Shown piece after piece: positions 27,925-37,303 of a stretch of 64,000 nucleotides of DNA. The notes under the pieces were generated by a model. The model saw only the letters and a list, made by a program, of their open reading frames with translations. It was not told where the DNA came from and ran no database searches. Numbering within the stretch: the stretch's first letter is position 1; each line of letters begins with the position of its first letter. Position numbers and translations under genes: made by a program. The DNA comes from Bacteriovoracaceae bacterium (GTDB lineage: Bacteria > Bdellovibrionota > Bacteriovoracia > Bacteriovoracales > Bacteriovoracaceae): positions 511,440 to 575,439 of the forward strand of contig JAOARC010000037.1 in assembly GCA_025210745.1 (NCBI GenBank). The letters are read 5' to 3'.

Positions 27925-29034
27925 TTATTGTATTGTTTTTTTAGATTTTCTTGTCTTTTTTGGAGCTGGCTCATCATCCATTATTTCACCAGTTTCCATA
28001 TTAATCTTTTCTTCAGCTTGAGCACCTTCGATAAGTCCATATTTTGCTAAAACTTTATTTTTAATATCTAGCATTATAGCTTCATTTTCGTTCAGAAACT
28101 TTTTAGAGTTTTCTCTACCTTGCCCAATTTTATCTCCGTTATATGAATACCAAGCACCTGCTTTATCAACGATTTTTTCTTTTACAGCAAGATCTAATAA
28201 ATCACCTTCTTTAGAAATACCTGAACCATACATAATATCAAATTCAATTTCTCTAAATGGAGGAGCTACTTTATTTTTAACAACTTTAATTCTAGTTCTG
28301 TTACCAATTACTGAATCAGAATCTTTAATCGCACCGATTCTTCTAATATCCATTCTTACTGAAGAGTAGAATTTAAGTGCATTACCACCAGTTGTAGTTT
28401 CTGGGTTACCAAACATAACTCCAATTTTCATTCTTAATTGGTTGATGAAAATTACAGTACAGTTTGATTTTGATATAGAACCTGTTAGTTTTCTTAAGGC
28501 TTGAGACATTAATCTTGCTTGAAGACCCATATGTGAATCACCCATATCTCCTTCGATTTCAGCTTTTGGAGTTAGGGCAGCAACAGAGTCAACGATTAAA
28601 AGATTAACAGCACCTGATCTTACTAGCATATCAGCAATTTCTAATGCTTGTTCTCCGTTATCTGGTTGAGAAACTAATGTATTGGGAATATCAACACCAA
28701 GTTTTGATGCATAATTTGTATCTAGTGCATGCTCAGCATCAACAAATGCTACTGTTCCACCTGCTTTTTGACATTCAGCTGCAATATGTAATGTTAAAGT
28801 AGTCTTACCTGAAGACTCTGGTCCGTAGATTTCAATGATTCTACCTTGAGGAATTCCTCCAACACCTAAAGCTAGATCAATTCCTAATGCTCCAGTCGAG
28901 ATAACAGGAATTTTTTCTTTTTGTGCAGATCCATCAAGTTTCATGATTGCACCTTTTCCGTATTGCTTTTCAATACTTGCTAAGGCAAGGTCTAATGCTT
29001 TTTTCTTGTTAGCTTCGCTCATAGTAGTGTTCAT
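27925..29034 (-). CDS. recA: Recombinase RecA
   Basis: RecA forms filaments on single-stranded DNA, drives strand exchange and triggers LexA cleavage. The 369-residue protein has the polymerisation motif near [15 protein letters not shown], Walker [10 protein letters not shown], Walker [13 protein letters not shown], the DNA-binding loop with [10 protein letters not shown] and [16 protein letters not shown], and a C-terminal acidic and lysine-rich tail. The start ATG follows an AAGGAG site. No inverted repeat of the E. coli LexA (CTGT-N8-ACAG) or TTAC-N3-GTAA type was seen upstream; only an imperfect tandem repeat of TCCGTA(A/T)TTTT on the minus strand near 29101-29121. Confidence 0.99.
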   Translation of the reverse strand: MNTTMSEANKKKALDLALASIEKQYGKGAIMKLDGSAQKEKIPVISTGALGIDLALGVGGIPQGRIIEIYGPESSGKTTLTLHIAAECQKAGGTVAFVDAEHALDTNYASKLGVDIPNTLVSQPDNGEQALEIADMLVRSGAVNLLIVDSVAALTPKAEIEGDMGDSHMGLQARLMSQALRKLTGSISKSNCTVIFINQLRMKIGVMFGNPETTTGGNALKFYSSVRMDIRRIGAIKDSDSVIGNRTRIKVVKNKVAPPFREIEFDIMYGSGISKEGDLLDLAVKEKIVDKAGAWYSYNGDKIGQGRENSKKFLNENEAIMLDIKNKVLAKYGLIEGAQAEEKINMETGEIMDDEPAPKKTRKSKKTIQ

Positions 29035-29186
29035 CTTTCTCTCCTTAAAAATTATTTCTTATAAAAACAACTTAGCATCGTTTTTAATATAAGCCAAGCA
29101 AAATACGGAAAAATTACGGATTTTTTAACTGATTAAAATTGTTGGTTTTTGTCACATTGTTTAAAAATATTTTTTTCTATTAAGTT

Positions 29187-29657
29187 TTATAAAAGGTATT
29201 TTGTGAGTAGAAATACTATTATTGCAGCATAGAATCCACTAATACAATCATCGAAAATAGTACCAAATCCATGTTTTACTTTTTGGTCAAAATAGGTTGC
29301 AGGAAATATTTTAAAAATATCAAAAATTCTAAAAATACCAAAAAGTAAAAAGATATCGAGACTATTAAAGGTTGGATATACGGCAAGATAGCTAATAAGC
29401 ATCCCAATTGTTTCATCAATCACAATCCATTGAGGATCATGAAGTCCCTCAGAGCGTTGAATTTTTTCAGTTAGAAGAGAGCTCGCTATAATAAGTAGAC
29501 TAATAATAGCTATATAGAGCCAGATATTAAGTTTTAATATAGAAAATAAGTAAATTAAAGGGATTGTTCCTAGGCTTCCAAGTGTACCTGGGGCAAATGG
29601 AATGAACCCTATACCACATAGTGACAAAAAGAATTTATTAAGTTTTTGCGCTTTCAT
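29187..29657 (-). CDS. pgpA: Phosphatidylglycerophosphatase A
   Basis: PgpA removes phosphate from phosphatidylglycerophosphate, the last step to phosphatidylglycerol, at the inner membrane. The 156-residue protein has four or so membrane segments and the family motifs GFIPFAPGTLGSLGTIP near the N-terminus and WIVIDETIGM, which holds the acidic metal-binding residues. The C-terminus GFGTIFDDCISGFYAAI is also typical. It lies upstream of recA on the same strand with a 150 bp gap. Confidence 0.95.
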   Translation of the reverse strand: MKAQKLNKFFLSLCGIGFIPFAPGTLGSLGTIPLIYLFSILKLNIWLYIAIISLLIIASSLLTEKIQRSEGLHDPQWIVIDETIGMLISYLAVYPTFNSLDIFLLFGIFRIFDIFKIFPATYFDQKVKHGFGTIFDDCISGFYAAIIVFLLTKYLL

Positions 29658-29700
29658 TACATATAGGTTAACTTTGCTTTCATTAAATTAAAACAACTTT

Positions 29701-30909
29701 ATGACTAAAAAATCATTTCAAGATATTTATAACTTTGACTGGGAATCTTTTGATATTATCCTTTCTGGTACATCATCAATAGATGATGAAATATTTATTA
29801 GGGCCAATGGTAGAGAAAACTTTGGTAAAGATTTTTGGAAAAGTTATGGTTTTGACTTGGAAGATCCAATAGAGGCAGCAGAGCTTTTTGGAATTTTTCA
29901 AGAATCAATGCAATTTATTAAAAGGTTTTTTTTATTGTCAGGAAACCCTGACGGTTTAGATTTAGAAATTCCAGCTTCTTTTTACACTATAACAGATATT
30001 GCAATGCTAGTAGATTGCGCTCAAGAAGATAGTTTTGAGGGGCGTTGGGCATCAGTTATTTTAAAAGTAATGCATACTATAATACATACAGATAAAGATC
30101 TAAGGTATCATTATTTTTCTACCATACAGACCCAAATATTTGATCGCTTTTATAAATTTTTACATCGAGATGATGACAATAATTTATTTTTGATGAACAA
30201 AGGAGATAAAAACTCTGATAAAATAGAGCTTATATCTTTTGAAACTAAATCAAATAAAACAAGAGAAAGTACTATTATAAAACTTTTACATAAAAAAGAT
30301 AATGTGGCAGAAGAGTTATTTGATCGGGTTGGGGTAAGGTTAATAACAAAAAGAAAATCAGATGTTTTAAGAGTGTTAAATTTTTTAAAAACTTATAATG
30401 TTATAATTCCAAATAATATTAAACCTAGTCGATCATTAAATACTTTGTTTAATTTAGAAAGAGTAAGACAGAAGATTACAAATCTTCACTCGAGCTCTTT
30501 AGATGAAAGTACTATTAACAAAAATATGGAAAAAATTTTAGATCAAAATGCTAAAAGTACAAATAATAATGAGCATTCTTCTGAAGATTATAGTGCAATT
30601 CATTTTACTTGTAGGCAGTTAATAAAGTATCAAAATCCTTTTTTAAAAGATTTTAATAGAATAAGATCTTTAGCATTAAATGAAGAAAGTGAAAGTGAAC
30701 TTGTGAAACAGATTTTAAATATTGATACAAATCAAATAGCTCAAAGTATTAGATTCTTTTATCCATTTGAGGTCCAAATAACAGATTTTGAAAGTCATAA
30801 AGTAAATACAGAAGGAGAGGCTTCTCATTCTGACTATAAAAAATCTCAGCTAAGTTCAGCTATGACAAGGTTGTTTTCGACTCTTTTAGTTTTTGATAGA
30901 AAAGACTAA
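29701..30909 (+). CDS. Divergent RelA/SpoT-like synthetase-fold protein
   Basis: This 402-residue protein carries the scattered core of a RelA/SpoT nucleotidyltransferase: STIIKLLHKK (190-199, like the SIxxKLxRK element), FDRVGVRLIT (207-216, the DxxGxR motif with Asp208), DYSAIHFT (296-303, like GYxSLH) and FEVQITD (356-362, like VEVQIRT with Glu357), then EASHSDYKKSQ (373-383) like the AAHWxYK end. Known synthetases transfer pyrophosphate from ATP to GTP or GDP; Asp and Glu at these places bind metal and activate. About 185 N-terminal residues are helical and unlike any known domain, with no HD hydrolase motif. From memory it resembles the uncharacterised TIGR04552-type family of Bdellovibrio and Myxococcus. 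Alarmone synthesis is inference. Its 3' end overlaps the convergent hydrolase gene by 50 nt. Confidence 0.7.
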   Translation: MTKKSFQDIYNFDWESFDIILSGTSSIDDEIFIRANGRENFGKDFWKSYGFDLEDPIEAAELFGIFQESMQFIKRFFLLSGNPDGLDLEIPASFYTITDIAMLVDCAQEDSFEGRWASVILKVMHTIIHTDKDLRYHYFSTIQTQIFDRFYKFLHRDDDNNLFLMNKGDKNSDKIELISFETKSNKTRESTIIKLLHKKDNVAEELFDRVGVRLITKRKSDVLRVLNFLKTYNVIIPNNIKPSRSLNTLFNLERVRQKITNLHSSSLDESTINKNMEKILDQNAKSTNNNEHSSEDYSAIHFTCRQLIKYQNPFLKDFNRIRSLALNEESESELVKQILNIDTNQIAQSIRFFYPFEVQITDFESHKVNTEGEASHSDYKKSQLSSAMTRLFSTLLVFDRKD

Positions 30910-31762
30910 TTCGCTCATTTATATAAGTAGGAAAGTCAATTTGCGGAACGTGGCTTCCATCTTTAACGATAAAAAGTTGGCTATCTTTGATTTTTTCTTG
31001 AAGAAGTCTTTGATTTCTATTTGGAATAACTTTATCCTTATCACCGCCAATTATGAGAGTAGGAACTTTAATTTCTGCTAGAAAGTCTAAAATATGATGA
31101 TTATTCATTTCATGTAAAAGCTTTAAAAAAATCTTTGGGCCAAGTTCTCCTAATTTTTCAAGGTATATACTTATAAAGCTATCAGAAACTTCATTAATAT
31201 TAAAACCACCTATATGCACAATTTTTTTTACAAGAGGGTTATATTTAGACGTTTTCCAGAACTTATCAAAAGTTGTTGGGAATTTTTTGTACATACCATT
31301 TAAAAGAGGCGCAAGTTGGTCAAAGATATTAGAGTTAAACATAGTATTGTAAACAGGAACAGCTGTGCCTGAGATTAAAACCATTGACTTAACTTCCTTA
31401 GAAAAACGCTTGTAGTACTCTAGCGTTACCGAAACACCCATGCTATGGCCAATGTGATGAGCTGATTTTATATTGCAATGATCACAAATAGCTTTTAAAT
31501 CTTTTACAAAGTTTTTAAAGTTTATTTCATCTAATGTATTACAGGTAGATTCATAGTGACCTCTGTAATCATAAATTAAAATATTATAATTTTTATTAAA
31601 AAAACTTAATTGTTCTTTCCAGTGATAATTACTACATACTAGGCCATAGTTAAAAATAATAGCATTATCTAAGTTTTGTCCAATGGCAAAATTCGTCTGA
31701 AACTTTATTTTGACTCCAGGTTCTGTTTCTAAAAAATAATCTTTAAATCCTTCAAACTTCAT
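30860..31762 (-). CDS. Alpha/beta-hydrolase
   Basis: This 300-residue cytoplasmic protein has the alpha/beta-hydrolase fold 1 pattern: oxyanion-region IFNYGLVCSNYHW (in place of HG), nucleophile elbow GHSMG (about residues 104-108), acid region LIIGGDKDKVIP and catalytic histidine in DGSHVPQIDFP. Likely an esterase, lipase or epoxide-hydrolase-type enzyme; substrate unknown. It overlaps the following FHA-like gene by 4 nt and is read convergently against the RelA/SpoT-like gene. Confidence 0.85.
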   Translation of the reverse strand: MKFEGFKDYFLETEPGVKIKFQTNFAIGQNLDNAIIFNYGLVCSNYHWKEQLSFFNKNYNILIYDYRGHYESTCNTLDEINFKNFVKDLKAICDHCNIKSAHHIGHSMGVSVTLEYYKRFSKEVKSMVLISGTAVPVYNTMFNSNIFDQLAPLLNGMYKKFPTTFDKFWKTSKYNPLVKKIVHIGGFNINEVSDSFISIYLEKLGELGPKIFLKLLHEMNNHHILDFLAEIKVPTLIIGGDKDKVIPNRNQRLLQEKIKDSQLFIVKDGSHVPQIDFPTYINERISLFYQKLKESKTTLS

Positions 31763-32154
31763 TTTTCTTTTAATCTCTCAATAAGTTCAATAAGCTCTTT
31801 ATTATTTTTATCAAGACAAAGGCTTCTTTTGTTAAGTAATTCTTTTCGCGATTGAAATATAGTTTCTTTAAAATGAAGAACTTTAATTGTTAGTCTATCT
31901 GTCGTAATAATATCTGACGGGCTAAGTTTATGCGTACTAGATATGTACTTTTGATTAACTAAAAGGTTTTCTTGTTCAAGTGGATTAATTAAAAAAAGAT
32001 TATTATTAATAATCTTAAATACAATTATTGGGCATGCTTCTTTAGAAATGATGATATCAGACTTTTTATTAGATATCGTAATTTCATTTTTATCAAAGTT
32101 GTGTATTCCAATTTGATTACTATCAATAGAGTCTAAAATTTCAATATTAATCAT
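31759..32154 (-). CDS. FHA-like protein of unknown function
   Basis: This 131-residue protein is a run of predicted beta strands (residues 1-95) with spacing like an FHA domain (NEITISNKKSDIIISKEACP..., then LLVNQKYIS), followed by a charged C-terminal helix. The phosphothreonine-binding Gly-Arg and Ser-x-x-His residues of true FHA domains are not evident, so it may be a degenerate form. It overlaps the hydrolase gene by 4 nt and lies 25 nt downstream of recG on the same strand. The FHA likeness is tentative. Confidence 0.6.
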   Translation of the reverse strand: MINIEILDSIDSNQIGIHNFDKNEITISNKKSDIIISKEACPIIVFKIINNNLFLINPLEQENLLVNQKYISSTHKLSPSDIITTDRLTIKVLHFKETIFQSRKELLNKRSLCLDKNNKELIELIERLKEK

Positions 32155-32179
32155 GCTTTTATATTAACAAACTTTGTTT

Positions 32180-34240
32180 TTAAATAGTAGTAGTTACATT
32201 TTTATCATCAGATAAAAGTTGTATGTATTTATCAAGTAAATCAGGTGTTTGTAATTCTAGCTTTTTGAAAAAATGAGTTGATGCCTCAAAAATATCTCGA
32301 TGTTCAAAAATATTTGCAATTTTTTTTGTATTAATATTTCCTGATTGATCAACACCAAAAATATCACCCTGGCCTCTATTTTCTAAGTCAGCCTTTGCTA
32401 TTTCAAAACCATCTTTTGTTTTTTCTAAAATCTTCAGCCTTGTTAGTGATTCGTTCGAAATATTAGCAGGACAGACTAAAAAACAAAAACCAGGTTTATT
32501 TCCTCTACCAACTCTTCCTCTTAACTGATGAAGGGAGCTTAGGCCAAAGCGATCAGGATTATATATTGCCATGACAGTTGCATTAATTATATTGATACCA
32601 ACTTCAACTACTGAAGTTGAAATTAAAATTTGTGTCTTGTTATCTTTAAACTTATTTATAATAGTATCTTTTTCATTTGCTTTTAACTTTCCATGAAGTG
32701 TATCAATTTTAAAGGTAGGAAAAAATTTGCTAAATTCGTCTTTCAAATTATGAATATTTTCAATTTCAAGTATAGATTCATCAATTGCAGGGACAACAAC
32801 ATAGACTTGTTCTTTTAAAGATATTCTTGTTTTTAAAAAAGAAAGGAATTTTTCATAATTAGTCTTGTTTACAATTCTTGTTGTTGTTCCCTTTCTACCT
32901 TCTGGAATTGACTTTATAGTAGATATGTCTAGATCTCCATATCTCGCAATTTGTAAAGTCCTAGGAATCGGTGTTGCACTCATTAGTAGAGTATGAACAT
33001 GTTTTCCTTTTTCAATAAGTCTTTGCCTCTGTCTTACTCCAAATTTATGTTGCTCATCAATAATTGCAAGCTTTAGACTTGAAAATTTAACGCTATCTTG
33101 AAATAGTGAATGAGTTCCAATTAAAAGATTGATTTTTCCTGTTGCAGTTCTTTGGTAGATGATCTCTTTTTCATTTTTATGAGTACTGCCTAAAAGAAGC
33201 TCTACATCTTTAAAAAATGTTATTGCTTCATTGTAAATTTGTTTTGCAAGAGCCTCTGTTGGAACCATATAAGCTACTTGTTGATTATTTTGCAAACATG
33301 CATTAATTGCAATAAAGGCCACTGTTGTTTTCCCACATCCAACATCTCCTTGGAGAATTCTTTTCATTATTTTTCCACTAGATAGATCATTAATAATTTC
33401 CTGACTAGTTGTTTTTTGGTCTTTAGTTAAATCATATGAAAAGCTATTTATAAATTTTTTAGATACTTCTAAATTTATTTTAAGAGGTATTGTCTTTATT
33501 TCTTTTAGTAATTTCTTTCTTGCTCGAAACTTAAGTTGATCATATAGAAATTCTTTGAAGATGAGATAGTTTAAAGCTTGTTTGTATGTATTATCATCAA
33601 AGTTATCTATGGCGTGTATGACTCTAAATGCAGCTAAGTCATTGGGAAAATCATAAGGTATTTGTAATTGATCAGGATTGTTATTATTCCAAAGTTTTGC
33701 AGGAATAGAGTCTATAAATTTTGTAATATATTTACCTGCAACACCATTAATTGTAGGATATTCTTTTATAAAGTCATTTTCCCTGTTAATTATGGGGTTT
33801 ATTTTAGGGTTCGTGATGGATAGTGTTCCTTTGAAGTTAGAGGCTTCTCCTAAAAAAGTAAAACTGTCCAGCGCATCAAGTTGTTTTATAATATTAGGGT
33901 AAGAGTTAAACCATTTTAATGTCAGATATGATGGTGATAGTGAATCTTTTACAACAACAGATAGGTTGAAAAGTTGAATTTTCCCTTTCCCCCTTCTTCC
34001 AAAAGCGATGCTTTTTTTTATATTTATAATTTTTGCTTGTCCATAGAAAAGCTGTCCTTCTTTTAAGTGATCAAAGCTTTTTATTGATGGGGTCTTTTTT
34101 ACGCGAAGAGGTATAATCCAGATAAGATCTGAAAGTTTTTTTATACCAGCACTTTCTAAGCGTTCGTGGTTTTTACTTTTTCGCTTATTCTTATTTAAAA
34201 AATAAACAGGATCTGTCCAGGATAACTTATTTGTACTCAA
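32180..34240 (-). CDS. recG: ATP-dependent DNA helicase RecG
   Basis: RecG is a double-strand translocase that reverses stalled replication forks and processes R-loops and branched DNA. The 686-residue protein has an N-terminal wedge (OB) domain, SF2 helicase motifs including GDVGCGKT (Walker A), IIDEQHKFG (motif II), LLMSATPIPRTL (motif III), STSVVEVGINI and LRGRVGRG, and a C-terminal TRG-type region. The start is a TTG inside the end of greA (14 nt overlap); no early ATG exists. It follows greA on the same strand. Confidence 0.97.
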   Translation of the reverse strand: MSTNKLSWTDPVYFLNKNKRKSKNHERLESAGIKKLSDLIWIIPLRVKKTPSIKSFDHLKEGQLFYGQAKIINIKKSIAFGRRGKGKIQLFNLSVVVKDSLSPSYLTLKWFNSYPNIIKQLDALDSFTFLGEASNFKGTLSITNPKINPIINRENDFIKEYPTINGVAGKYITKFIDSIPAKLWNNNNPDQLQIPYDFPNDLAAFRVIHAIDNFDDNTYKQALNYLIFKEFLYDQLKFRARKKLLKEIKTIPLKINLEVSKKFINSFSYDLTKDQKTTSQEIINDLSSGKIMKRILQGDVGCGKTTVAFIAINACLQNNQQVAYMVPTEALAKQIYNEAITFFKDVELLLGSTHKNEKEIIYQRTATGKINLLIGTHSLFQDSVKFSSLKLAIIDEQHKFGVRQRQRLIEKGKHVHTLLMSATPIPRTLQIARYGDLDISTIKSIPEGRKGTTTRIVNKTNYEKFLSFLKTRISLKEQVYVVVPAIDESILEIENIHNLKDEFSKFFPTFKIDTLHGKLKANEKDTIINKFKDNKTQILISTSVVEVGINIINATVMAIYNPDRFGLSSLHQLRGRVGRGNKPGFCFLVCPANISNESLTRLKILEKTKDGFEIAKADLENRGQGDIFGVDQSGNINTKKIANIFEHRDIFEASTHFFKKLELQTPDLLDKYIQLLSDDKNVTTTI

Positions 34241-34700
34241 CGCTTTCTATTTCGTATTGAATATCTCCCTTAGGAGCTTTTACAATAACTTCATCACCTT
34301 CTTCTTTTCCAATAAGAGCTTTTCCTAATGGAGAGGAATATGAGATTTTTTCATCACTAGTCATAGCTTCGTCTTCACCAACAATTTGGTAGTGAAAAGA
34401 TTTGTCTTTTTCTTCTGAGTATAAAGTTACAAAAGCTCCAAAAACGATAGATTCTCTTTGAGTTTTAGAGTTATCTACTACCTGGGCAGAGGCAACTTTG
34501 GCTTGAAGTTCGCCAATACGACCTTCAATATGAGATTGTTTTTCTTTGGCAGCATGGTATTCAGCATTTTCTTTTAAGTCACCATGTTCTCTTGCTTCAG
34601 CAATAGCAATTTTTATCTCTTCTCTATCATTTTTAATAAGAGTGTCGAGCTCTGCTTGAATCATATCGTAACCAAATTGAGTCATGGGAATTTTATCCAT
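34227..34700 (-). CDS. greA: Transcript cleavage factor GreA
   Basis: GreA rescues backtracked RNA polymerase by stimulating cleavage of the nascent RNA. The 157-residue protein has the N-terminal coiled coil with the acidic tip AREHGDLKENAEYHAAKE (Asp41 and Glu44 reach the active site) and a C-terminal FKBP-like globular domain (SPLGKALIGKEEGDEVIV). Its stop lies inside recG. It lies 12 nt after the zinc-ribbon gene. Confidence 0.97.
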   Translation of the reverse strand: MDKIPMTQFGYDMIQAELDTLIKNDREEIKIAIAEAREHGDLKENAEYHAAKEKQSHIEGRIGELQAKVASAQVVDNSKTQRESIVFGAFVTLYSEEKDKSFHYQIVGEDEAMTSDEKISYSSPLGKALIGKEEGDEVIVKAPKGDIQYEIESVEYK

Positions 34701-34712
34701 TATAATTTCCTT

Positions 34713-34991
34713 TTATTTAAAAAGAGCATTTGCTTTATTTAATAAATCCTCTTTTTCTTTTTCTTTATCTATATTTGATCCAAGGCTATAGTAATCACAA
34801 AAATTTTTCTTTTCTTTATCTGTAATTCTATCTGCCATAGGTTCTCTACATTCATTATATGAGTTTCGATCAAAAAAAGTACACATATGACAACATCTTA
34901 TATCAGTGTAGCAGTTTTCACATATACTAGATCTCGTAACATTTTGAGGATCTAAGTTTAATTTAGTATTACACTTGTAGCATGTACTCAA
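34713..34991 (-). CDS. Cys-rich zinc-ribbon protein
   Basis: This 92-residue protein has CxxC pairs at CYKC and CENC, then a cluster CCHMC, and later single Cys residues in NECREP and FCDYY, which could bind one zinc or two. It has no signal peptide and ends in a charged helix. Short zinc-ribbon proteins of this kind occur in many delta-proteobacteria, but no function is known to me. It lies just upstream of greA and recG on the same strand and next to another minus-strand gene, with gaps of 1 and 12 nt, so it is part of their operon. Confidence 0.75.
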   Translation of the reverse strand: MSTCYKCNTKLNLDPQNVTRSSICENCYTDIRCCHMCTFFDRNSYNECREPMADRITDKEKKNFCDYYSLGSNIDKEKEKEDLLNKANALFK

Positions 34992-34992
34992 T

Positions 34993-35481
34993 TTAAAACT
35001 CCCTACTTATACCTGCTGAAGCCCCAATATTGTTTTGAGAGTCAATGACAGGAGTAAAATATATTTTAGGTGAATTTTTTTTATTATATAATTCAATAGA
35101 TTTTTGTAAATAGGTTTCATTCTTACGGTTTAAAGCTTGATTGATTAAGTAGTTTAAGCCAATAATAGCACTTCCACCAAAAATGAGTTGATCCTTTTGG
35201 CTTTTTGAGTTTCCTGTTTGAATAAGTCCTGCAATGATAAACAGAGAGCCTACTGTGCTAGTTGCAGCATTCCAGATCGATGGAGTTGTTTTTTTTTGAT
35301 AGATATCTAAATATCTCTTAGCATCAGGGTCCTTTTGAAGATAGTAACGTAGCCCTTCACCTTTTTTTCCGTTGCCTGCATCAACTAGGACTTCTTGAAA
35401 GTTAATTCTCGCCACACGAGAGCAAACTTCAGCTCCATAACTGATTTGGTAGATCAAGAATGTAAATATTAGTACTTTCAT
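34993..35481 (-). CDS. Exported protein of unknown function
   Basis: This protein of about 162 residues has a signal peptide (MKVLIFTFLIYQISYG, before AEVCS) and one internal hydrophobic segment (TVGSLFIIAGLIQTG) plus a glycine-rich stretch, so it may be membrane-associated in the envelope. The frame is open to 35697, but the upstream part overlaps the divergent UbiB-like gene and lacks a signal peptide; ATG at 35481 (or 35487) gives a proper N-terminus. No family recognised. It heads the minus-strand block with the zinc-ribbon gene, greA and recG. Confidence 0.6.
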   Translation of the reverse strand: MKVLIFTFLIYQISYGAEVCSRVARINFQEVLVDAGNGKKGEGLRYYLQKDPDAKRYLDIYQKKTTPSIWNAATSTVGSLFIIAGLIQTGNSKSQKDQLIFGGSAIIGLNYLINQALNRKNETYLQKSIELYNKKNSPKIYFTPVIDSQNNIGASAGISREF

Positions 35482-35590
35482 AAACATAGCAGATAATATT
35501 TTACTCTTAATTGAACTAATAGTCATAGGAAAAAAGGGACACATTTTATGACCGATTGCTTCATCTTTTCTATAAGTTAAAATAATAGGT

Positions 35591-37303
35591 ATGGATTTAG
35601 TTAAAACAGGTATCGGTCTAACAAAGACCATTAAAAATGTATCTCGAACAAAAGAGATTGTAAGTGTCTTTTGGAAAAATGGCTTTGATGAGATCATATC
35701 AAAAACAAAGTTACATAATGTAATTCCTGGCTTCGTAATTCCAAAAGTAAGAATGAAAAATGCTTTAGAAGAAAGTAGAAAGAATAAAGAAATCTGGGAA
35801 ACTATTGGGTTTAGGTTAAGAAAATCTTTTGAAGAGTTGGGACCATCATTTATAAAGTTGGGGCAACTTATTTCTTCGCGTGAAGATATACTTGATCCCT
35901 TACTTATAAAAGAGCTAAAGCAACTTCAGTCTAATGCTGGAGGAGTAGAGTTTAACGAAGTAAAAAATATTATTGAGGAAGCATTTAACAAACCTATTGA
36001 GATGATTTTTAAATCATTTAATGAAAAGCCTATTGGTAAAGCATCTATTGGAATTGTTTATGAAGCAACTTTAATTGATGGTAGTGATGTTGTCGTTAAG
36101 GTTAGAAGACCTGGTATAAAGAGTATATTAGAAAATGACTTTGAAATAATATCTTTTATCGTATCGAGATTAGAGAAAGTTTCCGATGAATTAAAGTACT
36201 TGGGAATATCAAAGGCCATAGATGATTTTTTTCATAGTATCAATTTAGAATTAAACTTTTTAATTGAAGCTCAAAATTGTAAAAAACTAAGAGAGAATAT
36301 AACTAAAATAGATAAAGAAAATATTTTTGTTTTGCCAACTGTTTTTGATGAATACACAAGAGAAAATATTCTTGTTATGTCTAAGCTAGATGGAACGCCA
36401 TTTAATCAGTTAGGACATGTAACTAAAGAGAGTCCTTTAAATAATATTTTAGATGAAAGTGTTAAAATGTTTATAAATACACTTTTAGTTGATGGTTTTT
36501 TTCATGCTGATTTACATGGAGGAAATTTCTTTCTTCTAGATGATAATAAAATTGGAATCATTGACTTTGGGTTAATGGGTTCTATTTCTAAAAAAAATAA
36601 GGAAAATCTTGTTGCAATTCTTCTTGCTGTCGTAACGAATAACTATGAAAATCTTGTATATGAATTTTTAGATGTAGCCGAGTATGACCAAATACCTCAG
36701 GTTGATCAGCTTATTATTGATGTTCAAAAAGCGCTTACACCATATATTGGTTTAAGCGTACAAGATATTGATGCAACTGCTTTTGTAAATGCTATTGTTA
36801 CAACTTTATCAACCCATCATATGTACCTTCCTAGACAATGGTTTATTATTTTTAGATCTTTAATGACACTTGATGGAGTTGGAAAGTCTCTAGGTCTTAA
36901 TATTAATATTTTTAAGATTATTGATGAGCAAATACACGATATAATGTCTGAGTTTGTATCAAAAGATGCTTTATTGTCTGAAGCTCTTTGGATTGGAAGA
37001 GATACTTTGAATTCATTGCGAATCATTCCTAGGCATATACAATGGATGTTAAAGGAATTTTCTAGAAAAAAATATCGGTTAGATGTTGAGCTTGTTGGAG
37101 TTCAAAATGAAATAAAGAAAATAAGTAATGGTCTTTTCTTTTTTAGTCTGATGTTTTTTTCAAGTATTTTGATATTTTCAGGGGTATATCTTTTAAAAGA
37201 TATTACAATTAGTGAGCTTAAGGATATACCTGTGATTGTGTGGAGTTTATGGGCAATTGCAACTTTGGCAATATTTAGAGCTTCTATTTTTGCAAAAAAT
37301 TAA
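35591..37303 (+). CDS. UbiB/ABC1 (AarF)-family atypical kinase
   Basis: This 570-residue protein belongs to the UbiB/ABC1/ADCK family of atypical kinases that support ubiquinone or isoprenoid metabolism. Motifs are KASIGIVYEAT (the Ala-rich loop in place of a glycine loop), VVVKVRRPGI, ELNFLIEAQNC, FFHADLHGGNFFLLDD (catalytic region) and IIDFGLMG (the DFG equivalent). Two C-terminal membrane helices (FFFSLMFFSSILIFSGVYLL and IVWSLWAIATLAIF) anchor it, as in UbiB. TTGCTT, 16 bp, TAAAAT ends only about 10 nt before the ATG, so translation may start from a very short leader. Exact substrate unknown. Confidence 0.9.
   Translation: MDLVKTGIGLTKTIKNVSRTKEIVSVFWKNGFDEIISKTKLHNVIPGFVIPKVRMKNALEESRKNKEIWETIGFRLRKSFEELGPSFIKLGQLISSREDILDPLLIKELKQLQSNAGGVEFNEVKNIIEEAFNKPIEMIFKSFNEKPIGKASIGIVYEATLIDGSDVVVKVRRPGIKSILENDFEIISFIVSRLEKVSDELKYLGISKAIDDFFHSINLELNFLIEAQNCKKLRENITKIDKENIFVLPTVFDEYTRENILVMSKLDGTPFNQLGHVTKESPLNNILDESVKMFINTLLVDGFFHADLHGGNFFLLDDNKIGIIDFGLMGSISKKNKENLVAILLAVVTNNYENLVYEFLDVAEYDQIPQVDQLIIDVQKALTPYIGLSVQDIDATAFVNAIVTTLSTHHMYLPRQWFIIFRSLMTLDGVGKSLGLNINIFKIIDEQIHDIMSEFVSKDALLSEALWIGRDTLNSLRIIPRHIQWMLKEFSRKKYRLDVELVGVQNEIKKISNGLFFFSLMFFSSILIFSGVYLLKDITISELKDIPVIVWSLWAIATLAIFRASIFAKN

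Noticed and set aside
29035..29186. LexA-type operator for recA
   Set aside because: No CTGT-N8-ACAG or TTAC-N3-GTAA palindrome is present; only an imperfect tandem repeat, which is too weak to call.
35482..35697. N-terminal extension of the exported protein at 34993-35481
   Set aside because: It overlaps the divergent UbiB-like gene, lacks a ribosome site and would bury the signal peptide in the middle of the protein.
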